16,838 bases of DNA from Gemmatimonadota bacterium (GCA_030550695.1 JAUQOX010000036.1:1-16838); one strand, 5' to 3'. Shown: positions 1 through 6,990, counted from the first letter of the stretch. Notes: generated by a model not told the origin, from the letters alone. Numbers and translations: made by a program.

Positions 1-191
1 AGGGCGGGACCTCCCCCCGCCTCCCCCTCCCACCCTACACTTCCGTCTCTGAAGGCCCCCACGGCCAGCCCCCCTCCCCCCCGAAGCTGGAAAGAGAAGG
101 GGCCCGTCTGGCCCCACGCCGGACCGCTCCCCAGCCCCAACGCCAGCAACGCCACGGCCACCCGACCCCCGGCGCCCATCCCCCCCGCCAT
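1..191 (-). CDS. Exported, probably outer-membrane protein, N-terminal fragment (cut by window edge)
   Basis: An open frame reads from the ATG at 191-189 to the window edge without a stop (63 codons seen). The start forms a TGATG overlap with the stop of the HD-GYP gene, so translation is probably coupled. A GTG lies one codon upstream and a second ATG lies at codon 5. The first 27 residues look like a Sec signal peptide: a glycine/arginine-containing start, a hydrophobic core (VAVALLALGLG, about residues 11-21) and a likely cleavage after Ala-Trp-Gly before Gln-Thr. The mature start (QTGPFSFQLRGGGGLAVGAF) resembles the first strand of small outer-membrane beta-barrel proteins; that is family resemblance only, since the rest lies outside the window. 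It is the last visible gene of the minus-strand run that starts with rho or the HEAT gene. Confidence 0.6.
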   Translation of the reverse strand, partial: MAGGMGAGGRVAVALLALGLGSGPAWGQTGPFSFQLRGGGGLAVGAFRDGSVGWEGEAGGGPA

Positions 192-1456
192 CACCCCTCC
201 CCACTCCCGTCATCCCCCCCAGCCGCCGGGGGAGCGCCGTCCGTCGGAGCGGTTCCCTCCAGCCCCTCGAGCCCCCCTCCCCCTCCCAAGGGCAGAGGAA
301 CATCTTCTGCCGGCACCTCGGCGATCCGGCTCTCCCACTGACGGATCATGCGGACGAACGCCCGGGCGATCTCCGGATCGAACTCCGTACCGGCTCCGGC
401 CTCGATGAGGCCGAGGATCCTGTCGGTGGGCCAGGCCTCTCGATACGGGCGATCGGTCCTGAGGGCGTCGAACACGTCGCAGACATGGGTGAGATCGCTG
501 GCCCGATGGCAACGTCGGGGATAGTGGAAAGTAGGGTATCCCCCTCCGTTGAGCTTGATGTGATGCTCGTAGGCCACCACCGCGGCCATGTCCAGATGGT
601 GCTCCGTGGCCAGGATCAAACGAGCCCCTTCCACGGTGTGGGCATTCATGATCCTCCGCTCCTCTTCGGAGAGCTTGCCGGGCTTGTTCAGGATTTCCCG
701 AGGGATCCTCACTTTCCCCACATCGTGGAGCAGGCCGGCCACCCCGAAGGCGCGAACCTCCACCGGCCCCATACCCATGTGTTCGGCCAGGGCCATGGTA
801 AGCACCGACACGTTGAGGGCATGGGTGGTGGTGTACTGGTCGAACTGCTTGAGCCGAAGGAGGGGGATCAGGAACGCCTGATCGCCGTGCATGGCCACGG
901 AAAGGGACCGGACGATGGCCTCCGCTTCCACCAGGTGAAGCTCCTGGTGGCTCTGGAGTTCGTCGTGGAGCCAGCGGATGGCGTCCGCTTCCTCCCTCAA
1001 GGTGAACGCCAGGGTGGCGGTGGCCACCTGCCCGCTCCCGCCGGCATCATCCCGACCTCGGATCCCCACAAGGCCATACCGGATGTTCGTCGCCGACATC
1101 TGCCGGGCCTCGGCGGTATCCATCGGCTGTCCGGTCATCCGCTGAAGGGCCTCTTCCAGAAAGGCCTCCACCTCCTCGCGGCCCACGGGCCCGAGGATTT
1201 CCAGACGCTGGATCCCTGCCTGGGAGAAGCGCCCCGCCCAGTCCCAGCTCCTGAGATCCCGCAGCGGCTGATTGGCGTAGATGATCTCGCTTTCCAGGAA
1301 AGTGAAGCGGGGCTTGGGGTCCTCTTCCTGCAACAGGAGGAGCCGCTGGTGGGCGGCCTCCACAGCCCGCTCCCGGGCCGGATGGCCCTCTTCGTACAGG
1401 CTCAGGGTGGAGATGGCCTGGGCAAGGGAAGTCAGGAACCGGCTGGCGGGGTTCAT
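191..1456 (-). CDS. HD-GYP domain protein (cyclic-di-GMP phosphodiesterase family)
   Basis: A 421-residue cytosolic protein with no signal peptide or membrane segment. Residues about 7-105 form an N-terminal domain (YEEGHP at 21-26) also found in the upstream HEAT protein. Residues about 195-375 are an HD-GYP domain: H212, HDVGK (244-248), H273, the histidine pair H298-H299, GGGYP (304-308) and CDVFDAL with D327. The family hydrolyses cyclic-di-GMP through a two- or three-metal centre. The metal-binding histidines and aspartates look intact. However, the usual HHExxDGxGYP stretch reads HHIKLNGGGYP, so the Glu and Asp of that motif are Ile300 and Asn303; activity is likely but not certain. Residues 385-421 are a Gly/Pro/Asp low-complexity tail. 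The ATG overlaps the stop of the HEAT gene (ATGA) and has a GGAGAGGGG-like ribosome site. It is probably co-translated with that gene. Confidence 0.88.
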   Translation of the reverse strand: MNPASRFLTSLAQAISTLSLYEEGHPARERAVEAAHQRLLLLQEEDPKPRFTFLESEIIYANQPLRDLRSWDWAGRFSQAGIQRLEILGPVGREEVEAFLEEALQRMTGQPMDTAEARQMSATNIRYGLVGIRGRDDAGGSGQVATATLAFTLREEADAIRWLHDELQSHQELHLVEAEAIVRSLSVAMHGDQAFLIPLLRLKQFDQYTTTHALNVSVLTMALAEHMGMGPVEVRAFGVAGLLHDVGKVRIPREILNKPGKLSEEERRIMNAHTVEGARLILATEHHLDMAAVVAYEHHIKLNGGGYPTFHYPRRCHRASDLTHVCDVFDALRTDRPYREAWPTDRILGLIEAGAGTEFDPEIARAFVRMIRQWESRIAEVPAEDVPLPLGGGGGLEGLEGTAPTDGAPPAAGGDDGSGEG

Positions 1457-3588
1457 GGCCCCTCTCCGCTACCCGCCACCCGCACCAGCTGGGGGTCCCT
1501 GGAGCGCCGTGCCTCCGCCAGCAGCGGCCTGACCCGCGGGTGCTCCCGCCACCGGTCCCGCAACAGAGCCAGGCCTTCCACCACCTCCGGAGAAGGGGCC
1601 GCCAACTTGGGTTTCCCCAGCCAGCTCCTTCCCGTACTGCAAAGCTGGAGCAGCACCTCCAGAACCAGAGGAGACCGGGAGGTGGCCAGGGCCTTGACAC
1701 CCAACACTTTCAGCTCGGAGGGCCGGGGGGCCAGGAGAATGCGGTTCACCAACACCGGTACCAGGGTTTCGGGAAGGTGTTCCTGAACCTCCAAGAGAGC
1801 CATGCGCGCCATTCGCTCGTCGGGGTCGGCCAGACCCACGGCGAGAACCCTATCTCGAACACCCCGTTGCGCAACGGCCAAAGGGAAGGCCTCCCGCCGG
1901 ACCCGGGGGTCGGGGTGATCCAGGAACGGCAGGGCGGAAAAACCTTCCGGCAGTTGGGGGATCCGCTGGGCCAGGGCGAGAAAGTTCCTGAGGGCATACC
2001 AGCGCGGGTCCTGGAGGCGGGCCATGAGGGCGGGCCCCAGCGGGGCTCCCATCTGGGCCAGGAGGTCGAAAACCTTCCGCCGGACGGAACGGGATTCCGA
2101 ATCCACCAAGGCATCCAGCAGAACGGGAATGGCCTCCGTCCCCATGGGTTCCACGATGCCCCGGAGACTGGTCTCGTCCACATCGGGGCCGGCCAAGAAG
2201 CGGCGGAGGTTCGCAGGCCGGGTCAGATGCTCCCGAACCCGGGCCGCCGCCAGGCTGCCCGGCGGAGCCTGCTGGACCAGCTCCAGAAGATAGGCCACGT
2301 CTCCCGCCTCCATGAGGTCGGACACCGCCTTGGCCACCGTCGGCCCCCACACGTCCACTTCGAAGCTCATCTGAAGCAGGCGCTTCGCCCCCGGCAGTTC
2401 CTCTGCCGGCTGCCCCGCAGCCGGGCCCTGGAGGAGGGGGGCCGCCCGGGCCATGGCGTCGAGGATGAGGGTGTACTGGTCGGGGTTCGGATCCCTCAGC
2501 TCCCAATCCTTCAGCAGCTCCTCCACGTGATCCCTCAAGGCCGTATCCGCCTGGTCACGGACCCTCCGGGCTCCTGCTTCCGCATGGGCGGAGAGTTTTC
2601 CCAACAGGCGCACCAGCGAGCTCGAAATGGTCTGTTCCGAGGCCTGGGCTGCAGCTTGGAGGATCTTCACCACCGCGTCCACCGCCAGGCTCTGGTTGGC
2701 GTCCAGAATGAACTTTCGCCGCTGGGCGAGACTTCCCCCCATGGACACCAGGCGGGCCAGGGTGTCGCCGTCCAGTTCGCGGATGAGGGCCGAAAGCCGT
2801 CGCCGGACCACCTCCGCCTCTTCGGTGGCACCCGCCTTCAGCTCTTCGGCAAGTTGGAGGAGGTAACCCACGATCACCTGATCGTAGGCCGCCTCCCGAC
2901 GGTGCTCACGAATGGAACGCGCCACCACGGACGGGTCGCCGAGGGCGGCTTCCGCGGCGGCCTCGGCCCCGGCCAACGCGGCCCGTGCCAGGCCGATCCA
3001 GAGGTGGCTGGCCCGTGCCGGCTCCTGGCCCGTCCCTACGCCCTCCTTGGTCTCCAACTGGTCGTAGCCCAAGGGAAAGAGCTGGACATGCTCCCAAAAG
3101 GGAAGCTGGTCGGAAGGCAACAGTCCCAGGGGCCGGCCCTGCCGTTCCGGGTCCTTGGCCAGGACCTCCAGAAGGGATTTCACTTCCGGAACGTCCACCC
3201 CCTTGGAAAAGCTCACGGCCCCCAACTGGTGCCCGTGAAGGCGCCGCGCCAGATCCCGGAGAACGGGATGGCGCTGGTCCGTGGCCACCCCTTCGATCAC
3301 CAACTGGTCTCTGGCGACGCCGATGGCCAAAACCCGCCGGGTCGAGAAGATCTCGGCCAAACGGGCGATGATGTTCTCCGCCACCGGCAAAAGGGAAGGG
3401 TGGCCGGGAGGATACATGGCGTGCCGATGGACCCCGATGGAGAACTCCAACAAGAAATCCGAAAGTTCCCTGGAGAGGGCGGCTTCGCTTCGGCCTCCCG
3501 CCTGCACAGTCGGGGTCTCGGTCACGGAAATCGGAACGAGGTCGAAAGGATGGAAATCCGGCCGGTGGGAGGGGACCCCCACGGACAA
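1453..3588 (-). CDS. HEAT-repeat protein with an N-terminal domain shared with the adjacent HD-GYP protein
   Basis: A 711-residue soluble, helix-rich protein. Residues about 45-143 (MYPPGHP at 58-64, then V/I-rich strands and EVKSLLEVL) align with the start of the HD-GYP protein. The middle (about 195-460) is helical with no family I recognise. Residues about 475-620 hold HEAT-like units, for example around IPVLLDALVDSESRSVRRK and the later DHPDPRVRREAF. HEAT units normally serve as protein-binding scaffolds, so a partner or regulator of the HD-GYP protein is the natural inference; no enzymatic motif is visible. The listed start is a TTG (3588-3586) with no clear ribosome site, and downstream GTG codons (codon 3, and the valine in SVTET) are alternatives, so the first 40 residues are uncertain. 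The gene follows rho after 72 bases and its TGA overlaps the next ATG. Confidence 0.75.
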   Translation of the reverse strand: MSVGVPSHRPDFHPFDLVPISVTETPTVQAGGRSEAALSRELSDFLLEFSIGVHRHAMYPPGHPSLLPVAENIIARLAEIFSTRRVLAIGVARDQLVIEGVATDQRHPVLRDLARRLHGHQLGAVSFSKGVDVPEVKSLLEVLAKDPERQGRPLGLLPSDQLPFWEHVQLFPLGYDQLETKEGVGTGQEPARASHLWIGLARAALAGAEAAAEAALGDPSVVARSIREHRREAAYDQVIVGYLLQLAEELKAGATEEAEVVRRRLSALIRELDGDTLARLVSMGGSLAQRRKFILDANQSLAVDAVVKILQAAAQASEQTISSSLVRLLGKLSAHAEAGARRVRDQADTALRDHVEELLKDWELRDPNPDQYTLILDAMARAAPLLQGPAAGQPAEELPGAKRLLQMSFEVDVWGPTVAKAVSDLMEAGDVAYLLELVQQAPPGSLAAARVREHLTRPANLRRFLAGPDVDETSLRGIVEPMGTEAIPVLLDALVDSESRSVRRKVFDLLAQMGAPLGPALMARLQDPRWYALRNFLALAQRIPQLPEGFSALPFLDHPDPRVRREAFPLAVAQRGVRDRVLAVGLADPDERMARMALLEVQEHLPETLVPVLVNRILLAPRPSELKVLGVKALATSRSPLVLEVLLQLCSTGRSWLGKPKLAAPSPEVVEGLALLRDRWREHPRVRPLLAEARRSRDPQLVRVAGSGEGP

Positions 3589-3609
3589 GGAAAGTTAGGA
3601 ATCCTTTCC
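3589..3609. repeat. Inverted repeat directly upstream of the HEAT gene start
   Basis: GGAAAG (3589-3594) and CTTTCC (3604-3609) form a 6-bp dyad with a 9-base spacer. Inside it, AGGAATCCT (3597-3605) is itself a 9-base palindrome. The dyad abuts the TTG start, where a ribosome site would be expected. It could be an operator, an RNA hairpin that limits translation, or chance; nothing else supports a function. Confidence 0.3.
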
Positions 3610-3660
3610 CCCCGGCGCGACCCCGGAGGACGGGGGGGAAGGGAGCCTCCCGGCCCCCGC

Positions 3661-4800
3661 TCACCGCTCCTTGAACAGGCGAAGCAGATCGGCGTTGCTC
3701 TTGGTTCTCGCCATCACGGATAGAACTTCCGCCATGGCGTCGGCCGGAGGAAGACCCGCCAGCCGCCGCCTCATGGCCCGGGACAGCTCCAGGGCTTCGG
3801 GAGAGAGGAGGAGTTCCTCCCGACGGGTGGAAGAAGCGGCCAGGTCGATGGCCGGAAACAACCGCTTTTCCGCCAGCTCCCGGGAAAGGACGAGTTCGCT
3901 GTTTCCCGTGCCTTTGAACTCCTCGAAAATGACCTGGTCCATGCGCGACCCCGTATCCACCAGCGCGGTAGCCACGATGGTGAGGGATCCCCCCCCTTTC
4001 CTGGGGTCGATTTTCCGGGCACTGCCCAGGAAACGCTTGGGTTTCTCCAGGGAGTTGGCGTCCAGCCCTCCCGAGAGGGTGCGTCCGGTGCCCTCCTCCA
4101 CCGTGTTGTGGGCCCGGGCCAAGCGGGTGATGGAGTCCAGGATGATGACCACATCCTGGCCCAGCTCCACCTTCCGGTGGGCCCGAGCCAAGGTCATTTC
4201 CGCCACCTGCGTGTGCCGGAGGGCGGGCTGGTCGAAGGATGAGGAGATGACCTCTCCGAAACCGCACGCCTCCATCTCCGTCACCTCTTCGGGGCGCTCG
4301 TCCACCAGAAGGATCATCAAGGTGCATTCGGGGTGGTTCCGGACGATCCCCTCCGCTACCGACTGAAGGACGGTGGTCTTCCCTGCCTTGGCCGGTGCCA
4401 CGATCATGGCCCGTTGCCCTTTGCCCAAGGGACAGAACAGGTCGATGATCCGGTTCGTGGGGTCCGGCTGCCCCCGGATGGTCCTGCCGCACTCCAGGCG
4501 AAGGTGTTCGTCGGGGTGTTGCGCAGGGAGTTGGGTAAAGGAAGGCCTCCGGGGAAGCTCCTCGGGGGGGATGCCGTTCACCCGGGCGAGAAACTTCAAG
4601 GGGGGGTTCTTCCCGTTCTTGGGCCGGGGGCCCACCTCCCCTTCCAGCTCATCGCCGGTCCGGAGATCGAACTTCTGGATAAGCCGGGCTCCCACGTAGA
4701 TGTCATCGGGGCTGGGGGTATACGCCGCTTCCCGGCGACGGATGAAGCCCGCCCCGCCCGGCAACACCTCCAGGACGCCGAGGAGTCCGTCGTTGGTCAC
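3661..4800 (-). CDS. rho: Transcription termination factor Rho, short form without the N-terminal helical domain
   Basis: ATP-dependent RNA translocase that ends transcription; it acts as a hexameric ring. The 379-residue protein starts almost directly at the primary RNA-binding cold-shock-like fold (GVLEVLPGGAGFI at 8-20, PDDIYV at 31-36, LRTGDELEG at 46-54). It continues into a complete RecA-type motor: Walker A APAKAGKTT (135-143), DERPEEV with the catalytic Glu (167-173), Walker B VVIILDSITRLARA (217-230), the Q-loop region LSGGLDAN (242-249) and the R-loop EEFKGTGN (293-300). The E. coli protein has about 47 more residues at the N-terminus; here that helical bundle is absent. The start is GTG at 4800-4798, chosen because AGGTGA lies 7 bases upstream and because the frame further upstream has no Rho-like sequence although it stays open to 5724. 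It is followed by the HEAT gene after 72 bases. Confidence 0.95.
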   Translation of the reverse strand: MTNDGLLGVLEVLPGGAGFIRRREAAYTPSPDDIYVGARLIQKFDLRTGDELEGEVGPRPKNGKNPPLKFLARVNGIPPEELPRRPSFTQLPAQHPDEHLRLECGRTIRGQPDPTNRIIDLFCPLGKGQRAMIVAPAKAGKTTVLQSVAEGIVRNHPECTLMILLVDERPEEVTEMEACGFGEVISSSFDQPALRHTQVAEMTLARAHRKVELGQDVVIILDSITRLARAHNTVEEGTGRTLSGGLDANSLEKPKRFLGSARKIDPRKGGGSLTIVATALVDTGSRMDQVIFEEFKGTGNSELVLSRELAEKRLFPAIDLAASSTRREELLLSPEALELSRAMRRRLAGLPPADAMAEVLSVMARTKSNADLLRLFKER

Positions 4801-4807
4801 GTCTCTA

Positions 4808-4813
4808 TCACCT
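4808..4813 (-). promoter_or_regulatory. rho: Ribosome binding site that fixes the rho start
   Basis: On the minus strand this reads AGGTGA, 7 bases before the GTG at 4800. It is the main evidence for starting Rho at this GTG instead of anywhere in the long open frame upstream. Confidence 0.65.
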
Positions 4814-5158
4814 GAGCGGAAATGGGAATGAGGAACCGAACCGGTGCGCGGCCTCGCAACACACCTCCGGGATCTCCGTCCCGGCCGGGCACGCGCTTCT
4901 GGCTTTGGAAACCGTCGGGCAGCGCTCCCCAGGAGAACCGGCTGCGCGCTGGCGGAACCCCTGCCTTCCGAACCCCGCAGGGGAGAAACGGCGACTCCGC
5001 TTGCCCGGAGGAGATCCCGGGCCCCCTCTTCTGCGATCCGGCCCCGGGGGCCGGTGCATGGAATCTTGCGCGTCGGGGCCCGTTCGTCTACCCCCGATCC
5101 CCGCAGGGAGATCTCCTCCCCGACGGCCCCGCACCCCCCGGGGTGAGCTGCCCATCCC

Positions 5159-5177
5159 AAAACAAGCCTGCAAGGCT
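5159..5177 (-). terminator. Candidate intrinsic terminator or attenuator upstream of rho
   Basis: Read on the minus strand, AGCCT-TGC-AGGCT forms a 5-bp hairpin with a 3-base loop, followed at once by TGTTTT. It lies about 360 bases upstream of the rho start and points the same way. It could therefore end a short upstream transcript or act as an attenuator in a rho leader. The stem is short, so confidence is low. Confidence 0.3.
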
Positions 5178-5465
5178 GGGGGGCGTGGACCGCCGGGGGC
5201 TGCGTTCCGCAACAGAAGATCCCGGTGCGTCCGGAAAAGGCCTGAACGGCCGGCGGGCGTCGGAGGAGCCCCGGGAGGCGTCCGGGGTGGGGCGAGCCCC
5301 GCCGCCGCCCGGGGCGAAGTTGGACACCCGGGGTTCCCCGCCTGTCCTCAGAAGAGGACGTCTCCCGAACCGGCGGCCTCCACGGCCGGCCTTTTCCGGG
5401 CCAAAACCGGCGCGCATCCCCGTGGGGGTTACCCTGTCCCAAGGTGGCATGATCCCTGCTCTCCA

Positions 5466-5480
5466 GGGGGTCGAACCCCC
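5466..5480 (+). repeat. Hairpin just before the ribosome site of the Trp-rich gene
   Basis: GGGGG-TCGAA-CCCCC is a perfect 5-bp inverted repeat around TCGAA, ending a few bases before the GAGGAGG ribosome site of the gene that starts at 5496. In RNA it would form a stable hairpin at the 5' edge of the translation start. It resembles a tRNA T-arm, but the rest of a tRNA is missing. Confidence 0.4.
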
Positions 5481-5495
5481 ACGAGGAGGGACCCC

Positions 5496-6911
5496 ATGAG
5501 CGCCCGACGTCTCCTGCTGGCCACCTGCCTTGTGGCGGCTTCCTTTCCCGGATCGGCGCTGGAGGGCCAAGGCGGAGGGGGCCTCGCCCTTCGCATGGGT
5601 CTTTTCGAAGGCGCCTCGCTGGGCTTGGCGGCCCGCCACTGGGAAGGGGGATCCGGTTTCTGGAGTATGTGGTCTGCCGACCTTTGGCTGGGACCGGGGT
5701 ACGCCGCGCCGCACGGCTGGACAACTTCCCGGTTCTCTTGGCGGCCTTGGCGGACCCGGTTCTGGACCACCTGGCACCCCTCCGGTCCGGGGTGGGCCTA
5801 CGTGGTAAGCTCTCCCTGCTGGCATTGCTGGAGCCCCTGGCGGTGGGACTACGCGCCCTACGGGTCGTGGTGGTGGGATCCGTGGTGGGGGTGGGTCACC
5901 GCCCAGCCCGTATGGGGGATCTCCGTGGGCTGGGGTTGGTCGTACTACCGGCGCCCCGCCTTTTTCGACCCTTGGTGGGGACCCACAGGCTTCCTCATCC
6001 GTTGGCGCCCGGTATGGGCGTACGATCCTGGCTGGTGGTACCGATACGACCCCTGGTGGGCGGCCCCCGGCGTCTCCCCGACCACCGTGGTGATCCCCGG
6101 CCGCCGAACCCTTGTGGTTGCCCTCCCTTCGCTGGGGGGTTCGGGGGTAACCTATAAGGAGCGGCCTCTGGGGAGCCCTTCCACCCCCCGGACGGCGATT
6201 CCCCGGGTGCCCGACGTCGTCCCCGCGACGGCCTCGCCTTCCCCGGCGGCACGCCCTGAGCCGTCCTCTCCGGGGAGGGCCGTTCCGGCAGGGGGAGTCT
6301 CCTCACCCCAACCCCGCGAGGGTGCGGCACCCGCCACCTCCCGCCCCCCGTCCCCCGAGACGGTCCCCTCCAGACCAAGTACGCCTCCCTCGAGCCCCGG
6401 CTCAAGAGGAGTCCAAAACGATCCGCCCTTGCGTCCGTCCGACCGGCTGGCCCCCCCGAGCCGCGCTGGCCAACCGCCCCGGACACCATCGCCCTCCGCC
6501 CGTCCCGCTGCCGGGGGAGGGACGGTCCCCGCTCCCAGGGCAGGGACGGTCCCCGCTCCCGGTAGGTCCCCTGTGGTCACACCCCACCGCCCCAGCGACC
6601 GCCTCGACGCCCCCCCACCCGAGTCCAGGGCACACGTTCTCCGTCCATCCGACCTCAGGAACTCTTCTCCCCCCTCGGCCGCCACTCCCGGCGCCAGGGT
6701 CCCGGCCCCTTCGGCCTCCCGCGGGAATCCGACCCCATCCGGCTCCGCCAGGCCCTCCCTTCCCGCCCCCCGGGCCTCGAGGGGGGCCCCGGCCGAAGCC
6801 GTGACACCTCCTCCTCCCGGAGGCCGCCCCTCGGGACCCCCGGCCGGTTCCGGAGGACCTTCAACCGCACCGCCCCCCCCATCGGCGACCCTCCGACGTC
6901 CGGGCGGATAA
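5496..6911 (+). CDS. Secreted Trp-rich protein with Pro/Ser/Arg-rich tail, unknown function
   Basis: A 471-residue protein that I cannot assign to a named family. The ATG at 5496 is preceded by GAGGAGG at 5-6 bases; the open frame continues upstream but this start gives a clean signal peptide (RR, then LLLATCLVAASFPGSA), with cleavage near residue 21 or 24. Residues 49-188 contain 31 tryptophans in 140 residues plus many Tyr, Gly, Asp and Pro, in WWDPWWGW- and FDPWWGP-like pieces. A short valine-rich stretch follows (TTVVIPGRRTLVVAL, 196-210). Residues about 225-471 are a disordered Pro/Ser/Ala/Arg/Gly tail containing three RPSD motifs and a GTVPAP duplication. It has few acidic residues and no transmembrane helix apart from the signal. 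An envelope or surface role is inferred from the signal peptide only. It is divergent from rho and convergent with hutI. Confidence 0.75.
   Translation: MSARRLLLATCLVAASFPGSALEGQGGGGLALRMGLFEGASLGLAARHWEGGSGFWSMWSADLWLGPGYAAPHGWTTSRFSWRPWRTRFWTTWHPSGPGWAYVVSSPCWHCWSPWRWDYAPYGSWWWDPWWGWVTAQPVWGISVGWGWSYYRRPAFFDPWWGPTGFLIRWRPVWAYDPGWWYRYDPWWAAPGVSPTTVVIPGRRTLVVALPSLGGSGVTYKERPLGSPSTPRTAIPRVPDVVPATASPSPAARPEPSSPGRAVPAGGVSSPQPREGAAPATSRPPSPETVPSRPSTPPSSPGSRGVQNDPPLRPSDRLAPPSRAGQPPRTPSPSARPAAGGGTVPAPRAGTVPAPGRSPVVTPHRPSDRLDAPPPESRAHVLRPSDLRNSSPPSAATPGARVPAPSASRGNPTPSGSARPSLPAPRASRGAPAEAVTPPPPGGRPSGPPAGSGGPSTAPPPPSATLRRPGG
6429..6656 (+). repeat. Short repeats in the tail of the Trp-rich protein
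   Basis: The disordered tail carries three copies of an (L/H)RPSD(R)L motif at residues 312-318, 364-370 and 382-387. It also has a direct DNA duplication: the 19 bases at 6518-6536 recur exactly at 6542-6560, encoding GTVPAP twice eight residues apart. The duplication is recent enough to be identical in DNA, while the RPSD copies differ in sequence around them. Confidence 0.6.
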
Positions 6912-6947
6912 CCCAGGGGGGAGGGAGGCCCGGTTCCACCTCTTTCG

Positions 6948-6990
6948 CCCCGAGGACCGGGGTCGGAAGAGCCCCACCGCCGGAGGGGTT
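6948..6990. terminator. Hairpins between the convergent Trp-rich gene and hutI; weak terminator candidate
   Basis: The 78-base convergent gap contains CCCCG-AGGAC-CGGGG (6948-6962), and CCCC (6972-6975) pairing with GGGG (6985-6988) followed by TTTA. Neither has a proper U-tract, so intrinsic termination is doubtful; Rho-dependent termination is as likely. Confidence 0.25.

Larger units (their letters stand above)
4801..5495. other. Long divergent intergenic region between rho and the Trp-rich gene; no gene supported
   Basis: This 695-base stretch lies between the divergent rho and Trp-rich genes. Long open frames cross it on both strands, but they reflect GC bias: they have no recognisable domain, no ribosome site and unnatural composition. 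I looked for tRNA, tmRNA, SRP RNA and RNase P RNA signatures and saw none. It does hold hairpin-forming sequence: AGCCT-GCA-AGGCT (5165-5177), GTCCTC-AGAA-GAGGAC (5344-5359), CGGCC-TCCAC-GGCCG (5374-5388, then GCCTTTT) and GGGGG-TCGAA-CCCCC (5466-5480). It probably contains both divergent promoters and a long rho leader; rho genes of other bacteria are autoregulated through their leaders, but that is inference here. No convincing -35/-10 pair was found. Confidence 0.5.

Noticed and set aside
485..3723. Long plus-strand open frames opposite the HD-GYP and HEAT genes
   Set aside because: They are antisense shadows of GC-rich coding sequence; they are rich in His, Gly, Pro and Arg and have no domains.
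5466..5480. T-arm-like GGGGGTCGAACCCCC suggesting a tRNA
   Set aside because: The loop is 5 bases, not 7, and no anticodon arm, D arm or acceptor stem pairs around it on either strand.
4905..5495. Upstream extension of the Trp-rich protein to 4905
   Set aside because: No ribosome site or domain; starting at 5496 gives GAGGAGG at proper spacing and a clean signal peptide.
4801..5724. In-frame upstream extension of rho to 5724
   Set aside because: The frame is open but shows no Rho N-terminal residues, has Arg/Gly/Pro-biased composition and overlaps the well-supported signal peptide region of the plus-strand gene; the GTG at 4800 has a good ribosome site.
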